The translations under genes and the position numbers were made by a program. This document shows positions 14,495 to 22,202 of a stretch of DNA of 22,735 bases, in pieces. The DNA lies in the NCBI GenBank assembly GCA_902479135.1, contig CABSNU010000026.1, forward strand, positions 1-22,735, in the 5' to 3' direction. How positions within the stretch are numbered: position 1 is the first letter of the stretch; every line of letters starts with the position of its first letter. This DNA comes from an uncultured Collinsella sp. (GTDB taxonomy: Bacteria > Actinomycetota > Coriobacteriia > Coriobacteriales > Coriobacteriaceae). The notes below the pieces were generated by a model. That model was not told the DNA's origin. It did not search any database and saw nothing but the letters and a program-made list of their open reading frames with translations.

Positions 14495-15127
14495 CTATCC
14501 CCTCTTCCTTGCGGCGTCGGCGGCGCGGCGCGCCAGCGCATCGGCGCGCGGCAACCACATGTCGAGCAACTCATCACACGCCGTCTCGAGCTCCTCAGCA
14601 CGAGCGCGATCCTTCATAGACGTGGTGTTCGCAAAGAGCGTCAAGCTCGCGCCCTGCATAGCGGAACGGCAGAACACGGCGCCGCACGCCACATCGGACA
14701 GCAGCTGACGCGAACCCTTGTCAGCCATGTCCTCGAGCAGCGCCAGTGCACGCCCGCAGGCATCCATAATGCGATACGGCGGCATAGCGGCCACATGCAG
14801 CGCATCCTGAATCGCGGTCGCTCGAGCCGGATCGCCACGCGGAATACCGTACGCCGCGGACACCTGCCCATATGCACGAACGTCCTCGGCAACCAACTCG
14901 ACAAGCTCCTGGGCCAACTCATCTGCCTGGGCAAATGCGCGCGTCAGGTCATCCGCGCGATCGGCAAGCGCAGGATTGGTCGCACCATAACGAGCGACCA
15001 TTCCACAAAGCGAGGCGCCCAGCGCGCCCACAAAGGCGCTCGCGCTGCCACCGCCGGGAACCGGCTCGCGTGCGGCAAGTGCCTCGGCAAACTCTCGACA
15101 GGTTTTATCCATCATCTCTTGGCTCAT
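14495..15127 (-). CDS. fchA: Formimidoyl-THF cyclodeaminase / methenyl-THF cyclohydrolase (FchA family)
   Basis: Cytoplasmic 210-aa helical protein of the cyclodeaminase family (PF04961), which converts formimino-THF to methenyl-THF or, as FchA in clostridia, hydrolyses methenyl-THF to 10-formyl-THF. The family signature PVPGGGSASAFVGALGASLCGMVARY is at about 24-49, and the helical remainder fits. ATG 15127 is preferred over the in-frame GTG at 15133 because GAAGG is better spaced (9 nt against 3). It is first in an operon with the FolD-like gene, 2 nt apart, so stoichiometric expression is likely. No glutamate formiminotransferase or histidine-degradation gene is adjacent, which favours the cyclohydrolase role over histidine catabolism. 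Confidence 0.9.
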   Translation of the reverse strand: MSQEMMDKTCREFAEALAAREPVPGGGSASAFVGALGASLCGMVARYGATNPALADRADDLTRAFAQADELAQELVELVAEDVRAYGQVSAAYGIPRGDPARATAIQDALHVAAMPPYRIMDACGRALALLEDMADKGSRQLLSDVACGAVFCRSAMQGASLTLFANTTSMKDRARAEELETACDELLDMWLPRADALARRAADAARKRG

Positions 15128-15504
15128 ACGCACGCACCTTCAAGTCATATACATCGGTCAGGCGGCAACCGCCGACCAACCGCATCGAACACGTAATGGT
15201 GCTAAGTCTAGCCCATAAGCACATGGGCGTCAGCGCACCTGGCCATCGCGGATTTCTATGACGAACGATAGGCCATGCCAACGCAAACATGGGACACATG
15301 GCCCACGTTTCGAGACTCCCGGGCAGCGGCAACTGGGGCATACATATAGGTAAGGAGCCCCATGTTGGGGCAACGCTCATCACGGCACCGGACGACGAAT
15401 GGAGGAATCACCGCACAGCAAACAAAGTCATCATGTGCACGCGCAACCGCCGCCCCAGCGATCCGCGGCACACGATGTCCCTGGCAGACAAGGAGGACGC
15501 CACC
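15128..15504. other. Divergent intergenic region fchA/lipoprotein
   Basis: 377 bp holding the fchA leader to the left and the first lipoprotein's leader to the right. It contains an 18-bp box (15289-15306) that recurs before the second lipoprotein, a GCCCC-ATGTT-GGGGC hairpin (15357-15371) and a possible 48-codon upstream ORF (15362-15508). A frame open from 15289 through the lipoprotein exists but is not a convincing N-terminus. Confidence 0.55.
15289..15306 (+). promoter_or_regulatory. 18-bp shared box upstream of lipoprotein 1
   Basis: ATGGGACACATGGCCCAC, identical at 16260-16277 upstream of the paralogous lipoprotein. It is partly palindromic (TGGG...CCCA), as expected for a regulator site. 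The sequences around the two copies are not otherwise conserved. Confidence 0.55.
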
Positions 15505-15508
15505 ATGA
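15362..15508 (+). CDS. Possible upstream ORF overlapping lipoprotein 1 start
   Basis: ATG 15362 follows AAGGAG by 4 nt and opens a 48-codon frame that stops at TGA 15506-15508, overlapping the lipoprotein ATG as ATGA. The start sits inside a small hairpin. The amino-acid composition (Arg/Thr/Ala/Pro-rich) is that of untranslated sequence, so a regulatory leader ORF or chance are both possible. Confidence 0.25.
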   Translation: MLGQRSSRHRTTNGGITAQQTKSSCARATAAPAIRGTRCPWQTRRTPP

Positions 15509-16107
15509 AGAAAAAGACCCTATCAATCCTTTCCCTTTGCATCGCCCTCTTTGCCGCATTTGCCCTTGTCGGCTGCGGCGGGAACGCATCGGGCGGGGGC
15601 AGCAGCGCATCCAAGAGCGAGGGCAAGGAAAAGGCCCCCGTCGCCAAGAAGACCGACTTTATCTGGTTTAAGGTCGAGATGCCCGAGGGCGTCGGCGTAA
15701 GCGACTCCGCCGGCAAGAATGCCGACAGGGTCCAGCTCACCTTCCCCGAAAACGAGAACGCCTCGGCCGATCGCTTTATCCCCGTTTGGAAAAAAGCGAT
15801 GACAGCCGAGGAATCCCACGCCGACCAGGCAGAAAAGAAGGGGGATACGTTCCAGTGGAAGGATGGCGGGTCCGTCGAGTATAACGGCAGGACGTGGCTC
15901 GTCGGAACATACGAGGACAACAGCGGCATCTCAACCATGCTTTTTACCGACGTTGAGCCGGGAAGCGTCTACGTCCTCATCTCGAACTTCGACCAGCACA
16001 AGAAAGAAGCCGAGACGCTCCTCAACTCCATCGAGTTCCCCGATGACATGGCAGAGGCAGTTTCCGAGGCGCGCGAAGTCGAGATTTCGAGCATCGAGCT
16101 CAAGTAA
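15505..16107 (+). CDS. Small lipoprotein, copy 1
   Basis: A 200-aa secreted lipoprotein of unknown function. Signal peptide MKKKTLSILSLCIALFAAFALVGC with lipobox LVGC (Cys24), then a Gly/Ser-rich tether (GGNASGGGSSAS) and a compact domain beginning KTDFIWFKVEMPEGVGVSDS. The domain also contains RFIPVWKKA, EYNGRTWLVGTYED and LFTDVEPGSVYVLISNFDQHKKEAETLLNSIEF; the last part resembles a small alpha/beta sensor or binding module but matches no family I can name. ATG 15505 has AAGGAGG 8 nt upstream and starts a classical signal peptide. A clear paralog follows at 16351, and a strong terminator lies between them, so each has its own transcript end. Probably anchored on the outer face of the membrane. 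Confidence 0.9.
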   Translation: MKKKTLSILSLCIALFAAFALVGCGGNASGGGSSASKSEGKEKAPVAKKTDFIWFKVEMPEGVGVSDSAGKNADRVQLTFPENENASADRFIPVWKKAMTAEESHADQAEKKGDTFQWKDGGSVEYNGRTWLVGTYEDNSGISTMLFTDVEPGSVYVLISNFDQHKKEAETLLNSIEFPDDMAEAVSEAREVEISSIELK

Positions 16108-16177
16108 CGGGACACCCGCACGCGCCTACGCGCACCTGCGCACATGCGCCCCATTAAAGCAACGGGCACCCAACCCC

Positions 16178-16213
16178 GGGGAGGGCCGACAGGCATCGGC
16201 CCTCCCCTCTTTT
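16178..16213 (+). terminator. Rho-independent terminator after lipoprotein 1
   Basis: GGGGAGGGCCGA (16178-16189) pairs perfectly with TCGGCCCTCCCC (16196-16207) around a 6-nt loop, followed by TCTTTT (16208-16213). Confidence 0.92.
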
Positions 16214-16259
16214 GGACCCGCGCATATTGCCACTTGTCGGCGCAAATCCGGCCCTCAGA

Positions 16260-16277
16260 ATGGGACACATGGCCCAC
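16260..16277 (+). promoter_or_regulatory. 18-bp shared box upstream of lipoprotein 2
   Basis: Second exact copy of ATGGGACACATGGCCCAC (the first is at 15289-15306), 73 nt before the lipoprotein 2 start and after the lipoprotein 1 terminator. Its recurrence before paralogous genes with independent transcripts points to a shared promoter or regulator element. A TACAGT at about 16298-16303 could be a -10 box. Confidence 0.55.
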
Positions 16278-16318
16278 CCTAGCGAGCCGTCCACGCGTAC
16301 AGTAAAGGCAGGTAATCC

Positions 16319-16354
16319 ATGGGCGGTTACAGATCGAGGAGGACACGACCATGA
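16319..16354 (+). CDS. Possible 11-codon upstream ORF overlapping lipoprotein 2 start
   Basis: ATG 16319 (after GGCAGG) reads MGGYRSRRTRP and stops at TGA 16352-16354, again overlapping the lipoprotein ATG as ATGA. The arrangement mirrors the leader ORF of copy 1. It may be chance, because the gene starts with ATGA. Confidence 0.25.
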   Translation: MGGYRSRRTRP

Positions 16355-16944
16355 AAAAGAAGGCCTTTGCGATTCTCACCCTCTGCTTGAGTCTCTTTGC
16401 CGCGGTTGCCCTGGTGGGTTGCGGTGGAAGCGGCGGCGCTGCCGGCAGCAGCAGTGACGGTGGAGCAGAAAAGCCAGCCGTGGATATGAGGACCGACTTC
16501 ATTTGGTTTAAGGTCGAGGTTCCCGAGGGCGTCGAGATTACCGACGTTGCCGGCGACACCGCCGACAGGGCCCAGTTTAAGTTCACCGAGAGCGAGCACG
16601 CCAGCGATCGCTTCATCCCCGTCTTCGACTCTGACAAGAACGCCGACGAGCTGTTCGACTACGAGGCAAAGTGGAATGCCAGCTTTGAGTGGACCGAGAA
16701 TGACCCCGTCAAGTACAACGGCAAGACCTGGCGCAACGCTTCCTACACGCACTCGGGCGGCGTGACGACCGAGTACTTCACCGACGTTGACGGCGGCAGC
16801 GTGTATGTGCGCATCGACAACGTCGAAGAGCACAAGGACGCCGTCGAGACCATGATGAAGTCCCTCGAGTTTGCCGACGACATCGCCGAGGCAAAGACCG
16901 AGGCCATGGACGTGAAGCTCGACGATATCGAGATCAAGCGTTAA
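16351..16944 (+). CDS. Small lipoprotein, copy 2
   Basis: A 197-aa paralog of the protein at 15505-16107. Signal peptide MKKKAFAILTLCLSLFAAVALVGC with lipobox LVGC, a Gly/Ser-rich tether, then TDFIWFKVEVPEGVEITDVAGD, DRFIPVFDSDKN, KYNGKTWRNASYTHSGG and YFTDVDGGSVYVRIDNVEEHKDAVETMMKSLEF. The shared motifs DFIWFKVE, YNG(R/K)TW, FTDV-GSVYV and H(K)KxAxETxxxSxEF are spread over the whole mature domain, so this is a tandem duplication of one family with unknown function. GAGGAGG 8 nt upstream of ATG 16351 gives strong initiation. Extracytoplasmic, membrane-anchored. Confidence 0.9.
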   Translation: MKKKAFAILTLCLSLFAAVALVGCGGSGGAAGSSSDGGAEKPAVDMRTDFIWFKVEVPEGVEITDVAGDTADRAQFKFTESEHASDRFIPVFDSDKNADELFDYEAKWNASFEWTENDPVKYNGKTWRNASYTHSGGVTTEYFTDVDGGSVYVRIDNVEEHKDAVETMMKSLEFADDIAEAKTEAMDVKLDDIEIKR

Positions 16945-17249
16945 GCGACTGGCGAGCGCAGCGGGAAACACGGGCGCAGTGCAAACAAGCGACGGTACCC
17001 CAGCGCTTCGTACCCAGGGAGGGCCGGTAAACCGACCCTCCCTTTCTTATGCCGGTAGCCAACGAACGCGAGGATGCCGGACGCCGGAACCGCTCCAAAT
17101 GTAGCAACAGTACGAAAACGACAAACGCCCCAACACGTCCGCCCGCCGATTTATTGTGCCGCGCAGGCAATTAAACCAGCATCTTTAAACATCTGAGCAG
17201 TATAGTGACCAAAACTATCGCATAACCGCACTCTGCGAATGGAGAAGTT
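16945..17249. other. Intergenic region lipoprotein 2/PI-PLC
   Basis: 305 bp. It holds the lipoprotein 2 terminator (17017-17048), then AT-richer sequence before the PI-PLC-like gene with a possible -10 box TATAGT (about 17201-17206) and GGAGA just before the start codon. I see no other structure or small gene. Confidence 0.5.
17017..17048 (+). terminator. Rho-independent terminator after lipoprotein 2
   Basis: GGGAGGGCCGG (17017-17027) pairs with CCGACCCTCCC (17032-17042), one G-U pair, TAAA loop, then TTTCTT. Its stem resembles the lipoprotein 1 terminator, in keeping with duplication of the gene plus its terminator. Confidence 0.9.
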
Positions 17250-19736
17250 ATGACCGAACACCACGCCATCAGCCGTCGAGCATTCACGTTGGGCCTAGGA
17301 CTCGCAGCATTGTCGCCATTTGTAAGCCTGCCCGAAACCGCGGGATTGGGCCTTCCCGTGCGCGCGGCATTTGCAGACGACGCTGCCACAGCGTCGGTCA
17401 GCCTCGACAATTTCGTCATTCGCCTTCGCCCCGCGGGCTATTTTCGTACCGCAAGCGTTAACGAAGACGGCAACGTCATCGGCAACGTCTGCCATCTGTT
17501 TAATGACGGCACGTCCAGCAAGCTCATCCTTGAGAACGTAACGACCAAGAATGACGATACAAACTGGTATGCTATCCGCACCTTGCTCAATTTCGAAGAG
17601 CATAAAAAGACGGGCTACAGCATTTGGTCGGTCGACGGCGACTCGGACAAAGATGGAAAGGTTATCCACGTATGGAGTGGCGAGTATGACAACAAGCCCA
17701 GCCGCGCTTTTGCGTTCGAGCGTCAATCAAACGGAACCTATATCATCCGAGACCGCACGGTCGAGAAAGAAACCGAGAAAAAAGACATTAAGTACCTGGC
17801 AATAGAATCGAACGGCAAAGACCAGGACAACAATAAGATCTGCCATAAGAGTGAGAGCATTCCGTGGGAGCTCGAACTTATCGGTTACGACATGAAAAAG
17901 AACGATGCCACGGTTAGCAGCATCGACTGGATCACGTATAGCAGCTACGTCGATGGGCCATGTTGGATGAGCCACGTCGACGACGACAAGTACCTCGACG
18001 AACTGAGCATCCCGGGTACGCACGATTCGGGCACCTGCAGCGTGGACAACGACACTGAGCCCCAATCCTCGCAAGTAAAATGCCAGCAGGATTACATTCC
18101 CACGCAGTTGCTCGAAGGCATTCGCTATTTTGATATCCGACTCGGAAAGGGCGACGACCCCGGTATCGACCACGGGGATTACTACCTGCTCAAAAAAGAC
18201 GCGTACTTTATGCATCTTTCCGATGTCATAGGCTACTTCAAAACGTTTTTGAACGAAAACCCGACAGAAGCGCTCATCATGCTTGTATCGCGCGGCAACG
18301 ATGAGGCTACCGACGAAAGTGTTACGACGGCTTTCGCCAAGGTTTTGGGCGATAACCCCGATCTGTTCTATACGGCGAGTCGCGTTCCCACACTGGGCGA
18401 GGTGCGCGGAAAGATCGTCCTGCTACGTCGATTTAGACTCGTCGGCGACAGCGTAAGCGGCCACACGTGGGGTCTCGACCTTACCGAATGGGATGACAAG
18501 ATCAAGGCTCACTCCGACAGCGCCACTATGTGTCTCGTCCAAGACGCGCGGGGCTTTGAAGCCGCGGGGGAAACAGGAGACAAAGAGCCCTATTGCACCA
18601 AGGTATACGCCCAGGACAAGTACAAACTCACGGGAACCGACAAGCTCAGCTGGGTCGATAATGCGCTGAAGGAAACGACCGGGCGCACGCGCAACAAGGT
18701 GGACGTCGCGGACGATGACGGGGCCAAGGTGCAAGTCCAGGAGCGTTGCTGGTCTATCAACTACACCAGCTGCACGGGCTTGTCGCACGGAGGCAATCCT
18801 TTTACCTCGGCACGAGTAGTCAACGAGCATCTGTATAAGAGCCCGTACATCAATCCCAGCGGCATCGAGGATACAAAGTCAGATTACCTCGAGCACATTG
18901 GCATCATCGCATCCGACTTTGTTGATGCGGCGCTGGCCCGGAGCATCTACCAGCGCAATTACGATTACGATACACAGCACAAGCAGACAGCTTCGTACTA
19001 CCTCCCGACCCGCATGCGCATGACGTACGGCGACTCGCTGAGCGATGCCTCGCTCCAGGATGGCAAGACCGTTGGCGAGGGCCATTTCCGCCTTGTCGAC
19101 AGCAGCAACGTACTCAACGTGGCGGCTTCGGGCCATGCGTTTGCCATTGAATACGTGGATGTTGATGCCCTGGGCAACGAGACCGTTACAAGACTGCAGG
19201 GCTTTGTGCCTATCGATATCGATCCACGCGCGCTGACGCCCCATTTTGAGGGACTCGAAGGCCTTAAGGCCGGCGAAGACGTGCGCGCCAAGATTGCGGC
19301 ATCACTCGAGGGCAAGCTCGAAACCGATGCCTGCACGGCCCAGCTCGAGTTTGTGCACGACGCGGACGGCGCTCCGGGCACGGCAATGGCCGAGGGCGAA
19401 ACATTTGCCGCAGGAACGTACTGGGTGCGCGTGAACGGTCTCTTGGGCGACGCGGCGCAGAACTACACGCTCGCCAGCGACGGAGCCGCAAGCTTTACCG
19501 TTGCAGCCTCGGGCAACGCGGGCGGCAACGGCGCCGGCACCGACGGTGGCACGGGCTCCAACGCAGGTAGCGCCGACAAGAACGGCAAGGGCAAAAGCTC
19601 GGCCGGAAAGCTTGCCGGCACAGGCGACGGCTCTGGCATCGCCGCCGGGCTCGCTGCCGCCGCCGTGGCGACGACAGTCGCCGGCGCAGCGATGCTTGCA
19701 AATGACCGCGAAAACGCTGGGGACGACAGCGAATAG
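17250..19736 (+). CDS. Secreted, surface-anchored PI-PLC-like phosphodiesterase
   Basis: An 828-aa exported enzyme of the phosphatidylinositol-specific phospholipase C X-domain type, which cleaves PI or GPI anchors. Twin-arginine-like signal SRRAFTLGLGLAAL (8-21), probable cleavage after A42 (AFA/DD). Residues about 50-220 form a beta-rich region, possibly ricin-like. The catalytic domain starts near 235: LSIPGTHDSGT with H258, EGIRYFDIRLG with D295/R297, and GIDHGDYYL with H308. The 50-residue spacing of the two His equals that of Bacillus PI-PLC (H32/H82). PTEALIMLVSR and RGKIVLLRRF fit the family. After 600 come beta-rich modules, a Gly/Ser linker, LAGTG (788-792), a hydrophobic helix and a short charged tail, as in LAxTG (class E) sortase substrates. 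ATG 17250 has GGAGA upstream. Monocistronic. Substrate is inferred. Confidence 0.88.
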   Translation: MTEHHAISRRAFTLGLGLAALSPFVSLPETAGLGLPVRAAFADDAATASVSLDNFVIRLRPAGYFRTASVNEDGNVIGNVCHLFNDGTSSKLILENVTTKNDDTNWYAIRTLLNFEEHKKTGYSIWSVDGDSDKDGKVIHVWSGEYDNKPSRAFAFERQSNGTYIIRDRTVEKETEKKDIKYLAIESNGKDQDNNKICHKSESIPWELELIGYDMKKNDATVSSIDWITYSSYVDGPCWMSHVDDDKYLDELSIPGTHDSGTCSVDNDTEPQSSQVKCQQDYIPTQLLEGIRYFDIRLGKGDDPGIDHGDYYLLKKDAYFMHLSDVIGYFKTFLNENPTEALIMLVSRGNDEATDESVTTAFAKVLGDNPDLFYTASRVPTLGEVRGKIVLLRRFRLVGDSVSGHTWGLDLTEWDDKIKAHSDSATMCLVQDARGFEAAGETGDKEPYCTKVYAQDKYKLTGTDKLSWVDNALKETTGRTRNKVDVADDDGAKVQVQERCWSINYTSCTGLSHGGNPFTSARVVNEHLYKSPYINPSGIEDTKSDYLEHIGIIASDFVDAALARSIYQRNYDYDTQHKQTASYYLPTRMRMTYGDSLSDASLQDGKTVGEGHFRLVDSSNVLNVAASGHAFAIEYVDVDALGNETVTRLQGFVPIDIDPRALTPHFEGLEGLKAGEDVRAKIAASLEGKLETDACTAQLEFVHDADGAPGTAMAEGETFAAGTYWVRVNGLLGDAAQNYTLASDGAASFTVAASGNAGGNGAGTDGGTGSNAGSADKNGKGKSSAGKLAGTGDGSGIAAGLAAAAVATTVAGAAMLANDRENAGDDSE

Positions 19737-19766
19737 GCAAGCCAGCCTTTTAGACACATCGACTCA

Positions 19767-19805
19767 ATCGGGGGCGCAGAACACCGTTCTGTGCCCCCGA
19801 TTTTT
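19767..19805 (+). terminator. Rho-independent terminator after the PI-PLC-like gene
   Basis: A 15-bp stem (19767-19781 with 19787-19801, ATCGGGGGCGCAGAA against TTCTGTGCCCCCGAT, one G-U pair) with a 5-nt loop and TTTTT (19801-19805). It may also serve the convergent gene at 19831 in the opposite direction. Confidence 0.92.
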
Positions 19806-19830
19806 ACCTTGGCCCGAACGCCGCTTTCGA

Positions 19831-20100
19831 CTACATCACCATGTTCAGCGCGTTAACAAACTCCTGGGCCTTCGCACGACTGCTCAGGCTAAAGACACAA
19901 GCGGTCAACAGCCTGTTACGTAGGAAAACGTCGCGGCCCTTGATCCTGTTGACCCCAGTGATGTCCTTAAGGTAAACAATCTCGGTGTGCTTGCCACCAA
20001 ACGTGCCCTTCTTGAGCACCTCAATACGGTTAGGGTAGATCTTGACGTCTTTAAACCTACCCGAACCTTTGTCCTGGAATAGCAGCGTGTTCTTGTCCAT
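19831..20100 (-). CDS. Small PH-like domain protein, function unknown
   Basis: An 89-aa soluble protein: MDKNTLLFQDKGSGRFKDVK, then beta-strand-like IEVLKKG, TEIVYLKDITGVNRIKGR, and a C-terminal helix AQEFVNALNMVM. The strand pattern with a closing helix resembles bacterial pleckstrin-homology (bPH) domains, often found in short cytoplasmic proteins. The start at ATG 20100 follows GGGAG by 8 nt; an in-frame GTG at 20145 would add 15 residues with no visible ribosome site. Convergent with the PI-PLC-like gene and divergent from the YhcG-like gene. I cannot name a function. Confidence 0.65.
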   Translation of the reverse strand: MDKNTLLFQDKGSGRFKDVKIYPNRIEVLKKGTFGGKHTEIVYLKDITGVNRIKGRDVFLRNRLLTACVFSLSSRAKAQEFVNALNMVM

Positions 20101-20268
20101 GCATGTCACTCCCGTGGGGTTCGCTAAAACTGCCTTTATGGTCACATTTTAACCACCGCAAGGCCCCCATGCGAAGGTGCCAGACAACGCAGCAATTCGT
20201 GTCCGCGCGAGGCTTTAAACTAAATGTAATAAAGATGCATTCCTCAAGAGGAAAGTCGGGCGATATTG

Positions 20269-21318
20269 ATGGGTGAACTGGTAAACCGCGGGGAATCGAC
20301 AATCGTGCCAGAAGTTTTTTACAAGCAGGTTTCCTCGATTCTCAACGCCGCTCGCAACAAGGCATATACCGCCGTTAACTTTGCGATGGTTGAGGCATAT
20401 TGGGAGATCGGCAAGAGCATTGTTGATGAACAGGGCGGAGAGGAGCGCGCAGCATATGGAGAGGCATTGATCGCGGGCCTCTCCAGAAGGCTTACCGCGG
20501 ATTTCGGAAGAGGCTTTGGCATCGCAAACCTTCGCAATATGCGTCAGTTCTTTCTTGCGTTTCCAATTCGCGACGCACTGCGTAGCGAATTGAGCTGGAC
20601 TCATTACCGCAGGTTGATGCGCATTCCCGACCCTGATGCTCGCGCCTGGTACATGAACGAATGCGCCAATTCTCGCTGGAGCACGCGCCAGATCGAGCGC
20701 CAGATCAACACCATGTTCCGAGAGCGCCTACTTGCCAGCAAGGACAAGGAGGCCGTCACCCAGGAAATCCAAAAGCGCGCCCCGGCTCGTCGCCCCGAGG
20801 ATATCATCCGCGACCCATATGTGCTGGAGTTTTTAGGTTTCTCGGACGATACTGCGTTTCGCGAGAGCGATCTAGAGCAGGCGCTCATCACGCATCTTCA
20901 GAAGTTCCTGCTGGAGCTTGGCCGTGGCTTCGCTTTCGAGGCGCGCCAAAAGCGCATCACCTTTGATGGGCGCCATTTCTATATTGACCTTGTGTTTTAC
21001 AACTATCTGATGCGCTGTTTCGTGCTCATCGACCTTAAGACCGATGACCTTACGCATCAGGACCTGGGCCAGATGCAAATGTATGTGAACTACTACACGC
21101 GTGAGCTCATGAACGAAGGCGACAATCCGCCCATAGGCATCGTGCTCTGCGCGGACAAAAGCGATTCGATCGTCGAGTACACGCTGCCCGAAGACAACGA
21201 CCAAGTGTTTGCCGCCAAATACCTGCCGTATCTTCCAAGCAAGGAAGAGCTGGCACGCGAGCTGAGTGCCGAGTACCGCGCCATCAACGAAGCGACTAAT
21301 GGCGAAGTGCAAGGATAG
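20269..21318 (+). CDS. YhcG-family PD-(D/E)XK nuclease (DUF1016)
   Basis: A 349-aa protein of the YhcG/DUF1016 family: N-terminal helical domain (about 10-150; AYWEIGKSIVDEQGG, FGIANLRNMRQFF, LSWTHYRRLM) and C-terminal PD-(D/E)XK nuclease domain. Catalytic residues are visible as D240 in HFYIDLVFYN and D255-L-K257 in FVLIDLKTD, with GQMQMYVNYY as the Q-containing helix. Family members are found beside type I restriction-modification genes and in mobile regions; their role is probably nucleic-acid cleavage or DNA repair and defence. The ATG at 20269 is preferred over a TTG just upstream; the ribosome site is poor. No restriction genes lie in this window, so it appears as a solitary copy. Followed by a broken ADP-ribosylglycohydrolase gene 63 bp downstream. 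Confidence 0.92.
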   Translation: MGELVNRGESTIVPEVFYKQVSSILNAARNKAYTAVNFAMVEAYWEIGKSIVDEQGGEERAAYGEALIAGLSRRLTADFGRGFGIANLRNMRQFFLAFPIRDALRSELSWTHYRRLMRIPDPDARAWYMNECANSRWSTRQIERQINTMFRERLLASKDKEAVTQEIQKRAPARRPEDIIRDPYVLEFLGFSDDTAFRESDLEQALITHLQKFLLELGRGFAFEARQKRITFDGRHFYIDLVFYNYLMRCFVLIDLKTDDLTHQDLGQMQMYVNYYTRELMNEGDNPPIGIVLCADKSDSIVEYTLPEDNDQVFAAKYLPYLPSKEELARELSAEYRAINEATNGEVQG

Positions 21319-21381
21319 CAGCACGTTGCGACCGATACCCCCGACGGCGCTCCACATCACCCGGGAAAAGAGGAGCTTTCC

Positions 21382-22170
21382 ATGACACACAGACCGAAAA
21401 CAACACTGCGCGACTGCATCTATGGGCTTGCCGTCGGTGACGCGCTGGGCGTTCCCTACGAGTTCAGACCTCGTGGCACGTTCGAATGCACCGACATGAT
21501 CGGCTACGGCACGCACTAGCAGACCGCCGGCACCTGGAGCGACGACACATCTATGACGCTCGCCACCTGCGACTCCATCAGAGAGCTCGGCCGCATTGAC
21601 ACCGAGGACATGCGCGACAAATTCGTGAGCTGGATCGCCAACGACGAGTACACGATTGATGGCGTCTTCGACTACGGAGGAACGACCGCCCGCGCCCTTC
21701 GCTCCGGCAAGGGTGGCTCCGGCGAGCGCGACAACGGCAACGGCTCGCTCATGCGCATCGCACCCCTGGCGTTTGTCGATGCAACAGACAAAGAGATCCG
21801 TGAGGTCTCTGCAATCACCCACGCTCATAGAACATCGACCGAGTCATGTGTCAAGTTCATCGAACTGTTGAGGTCCGAGATGGACGGCACGCTCCCCGAA
21901 TGGACACTCTGTCTGAAAGATGCACCCGAGCACGAAATCAGATCCGGCGGCTTCGTGCGCGACACGCTTAAGGCAGCCACTTGGTGCTTCGTCAACACTA
22001 ACAGCTACGATGATTGTGTGCTTGCCGCCGTCAACCTGGGCGACGACACCGACACCACCGCAGCCGTCGCAGGCGCCCTCGCCGGCGCAGCATACGGCAT
22101 GGACGCAATTCCGCAGAAATGGATCGACACCCTGCGCGGTAAAGAGTTGATTGAGAGCTGCTTGTTTTAG
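21382..22170 (+). pseudogene. ADP-ribosylglycohydrolase family gene with an in-frame amber codon
   Basis: Encodes a DraG/ARH-type hydrolase that removes ADP-ribose from proteins or small molecules. From ATG 21382 (AGGAG upstream) the frame reads MTHRPKTTLRDCIYGLAVGD, then LGVPYEF, then GYGTH, and then TAG at 21517-21519 (codon 46). It resumes in the same frame with QTAGTWSDDTSMTLAT and runs to TAG at 22168-22170. Both metal motifs are intact: WSDDT after the stop and GDDTDTTAAVAGALAGAAYG near the end. No frameshift is visible; all 262 codons keep family character. A one-base change (for example CAG or AAG to TAG) would explain it. An internal ATG at 21553 lies after the first metal motif, so a restart there would not give an active enzyme. 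A sequencing error, suppression or a recent loss remain possible. Confidence 0.82.
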
Positions 22171-22202
22171 GGCGCCATTCAAGAAATAAGGTAGGAGGCA
22201 TC

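Noticed and set aside
15289..15504. A 72-residue N-terminal extension of lipoprotein 1
   Set aside because: The extension would bury the signal peptide and lipobox. ATG 15505 has a strong ribosome site and begins a textbook lipoprotein signal; the extension starts within the 18-bp regulatory box.
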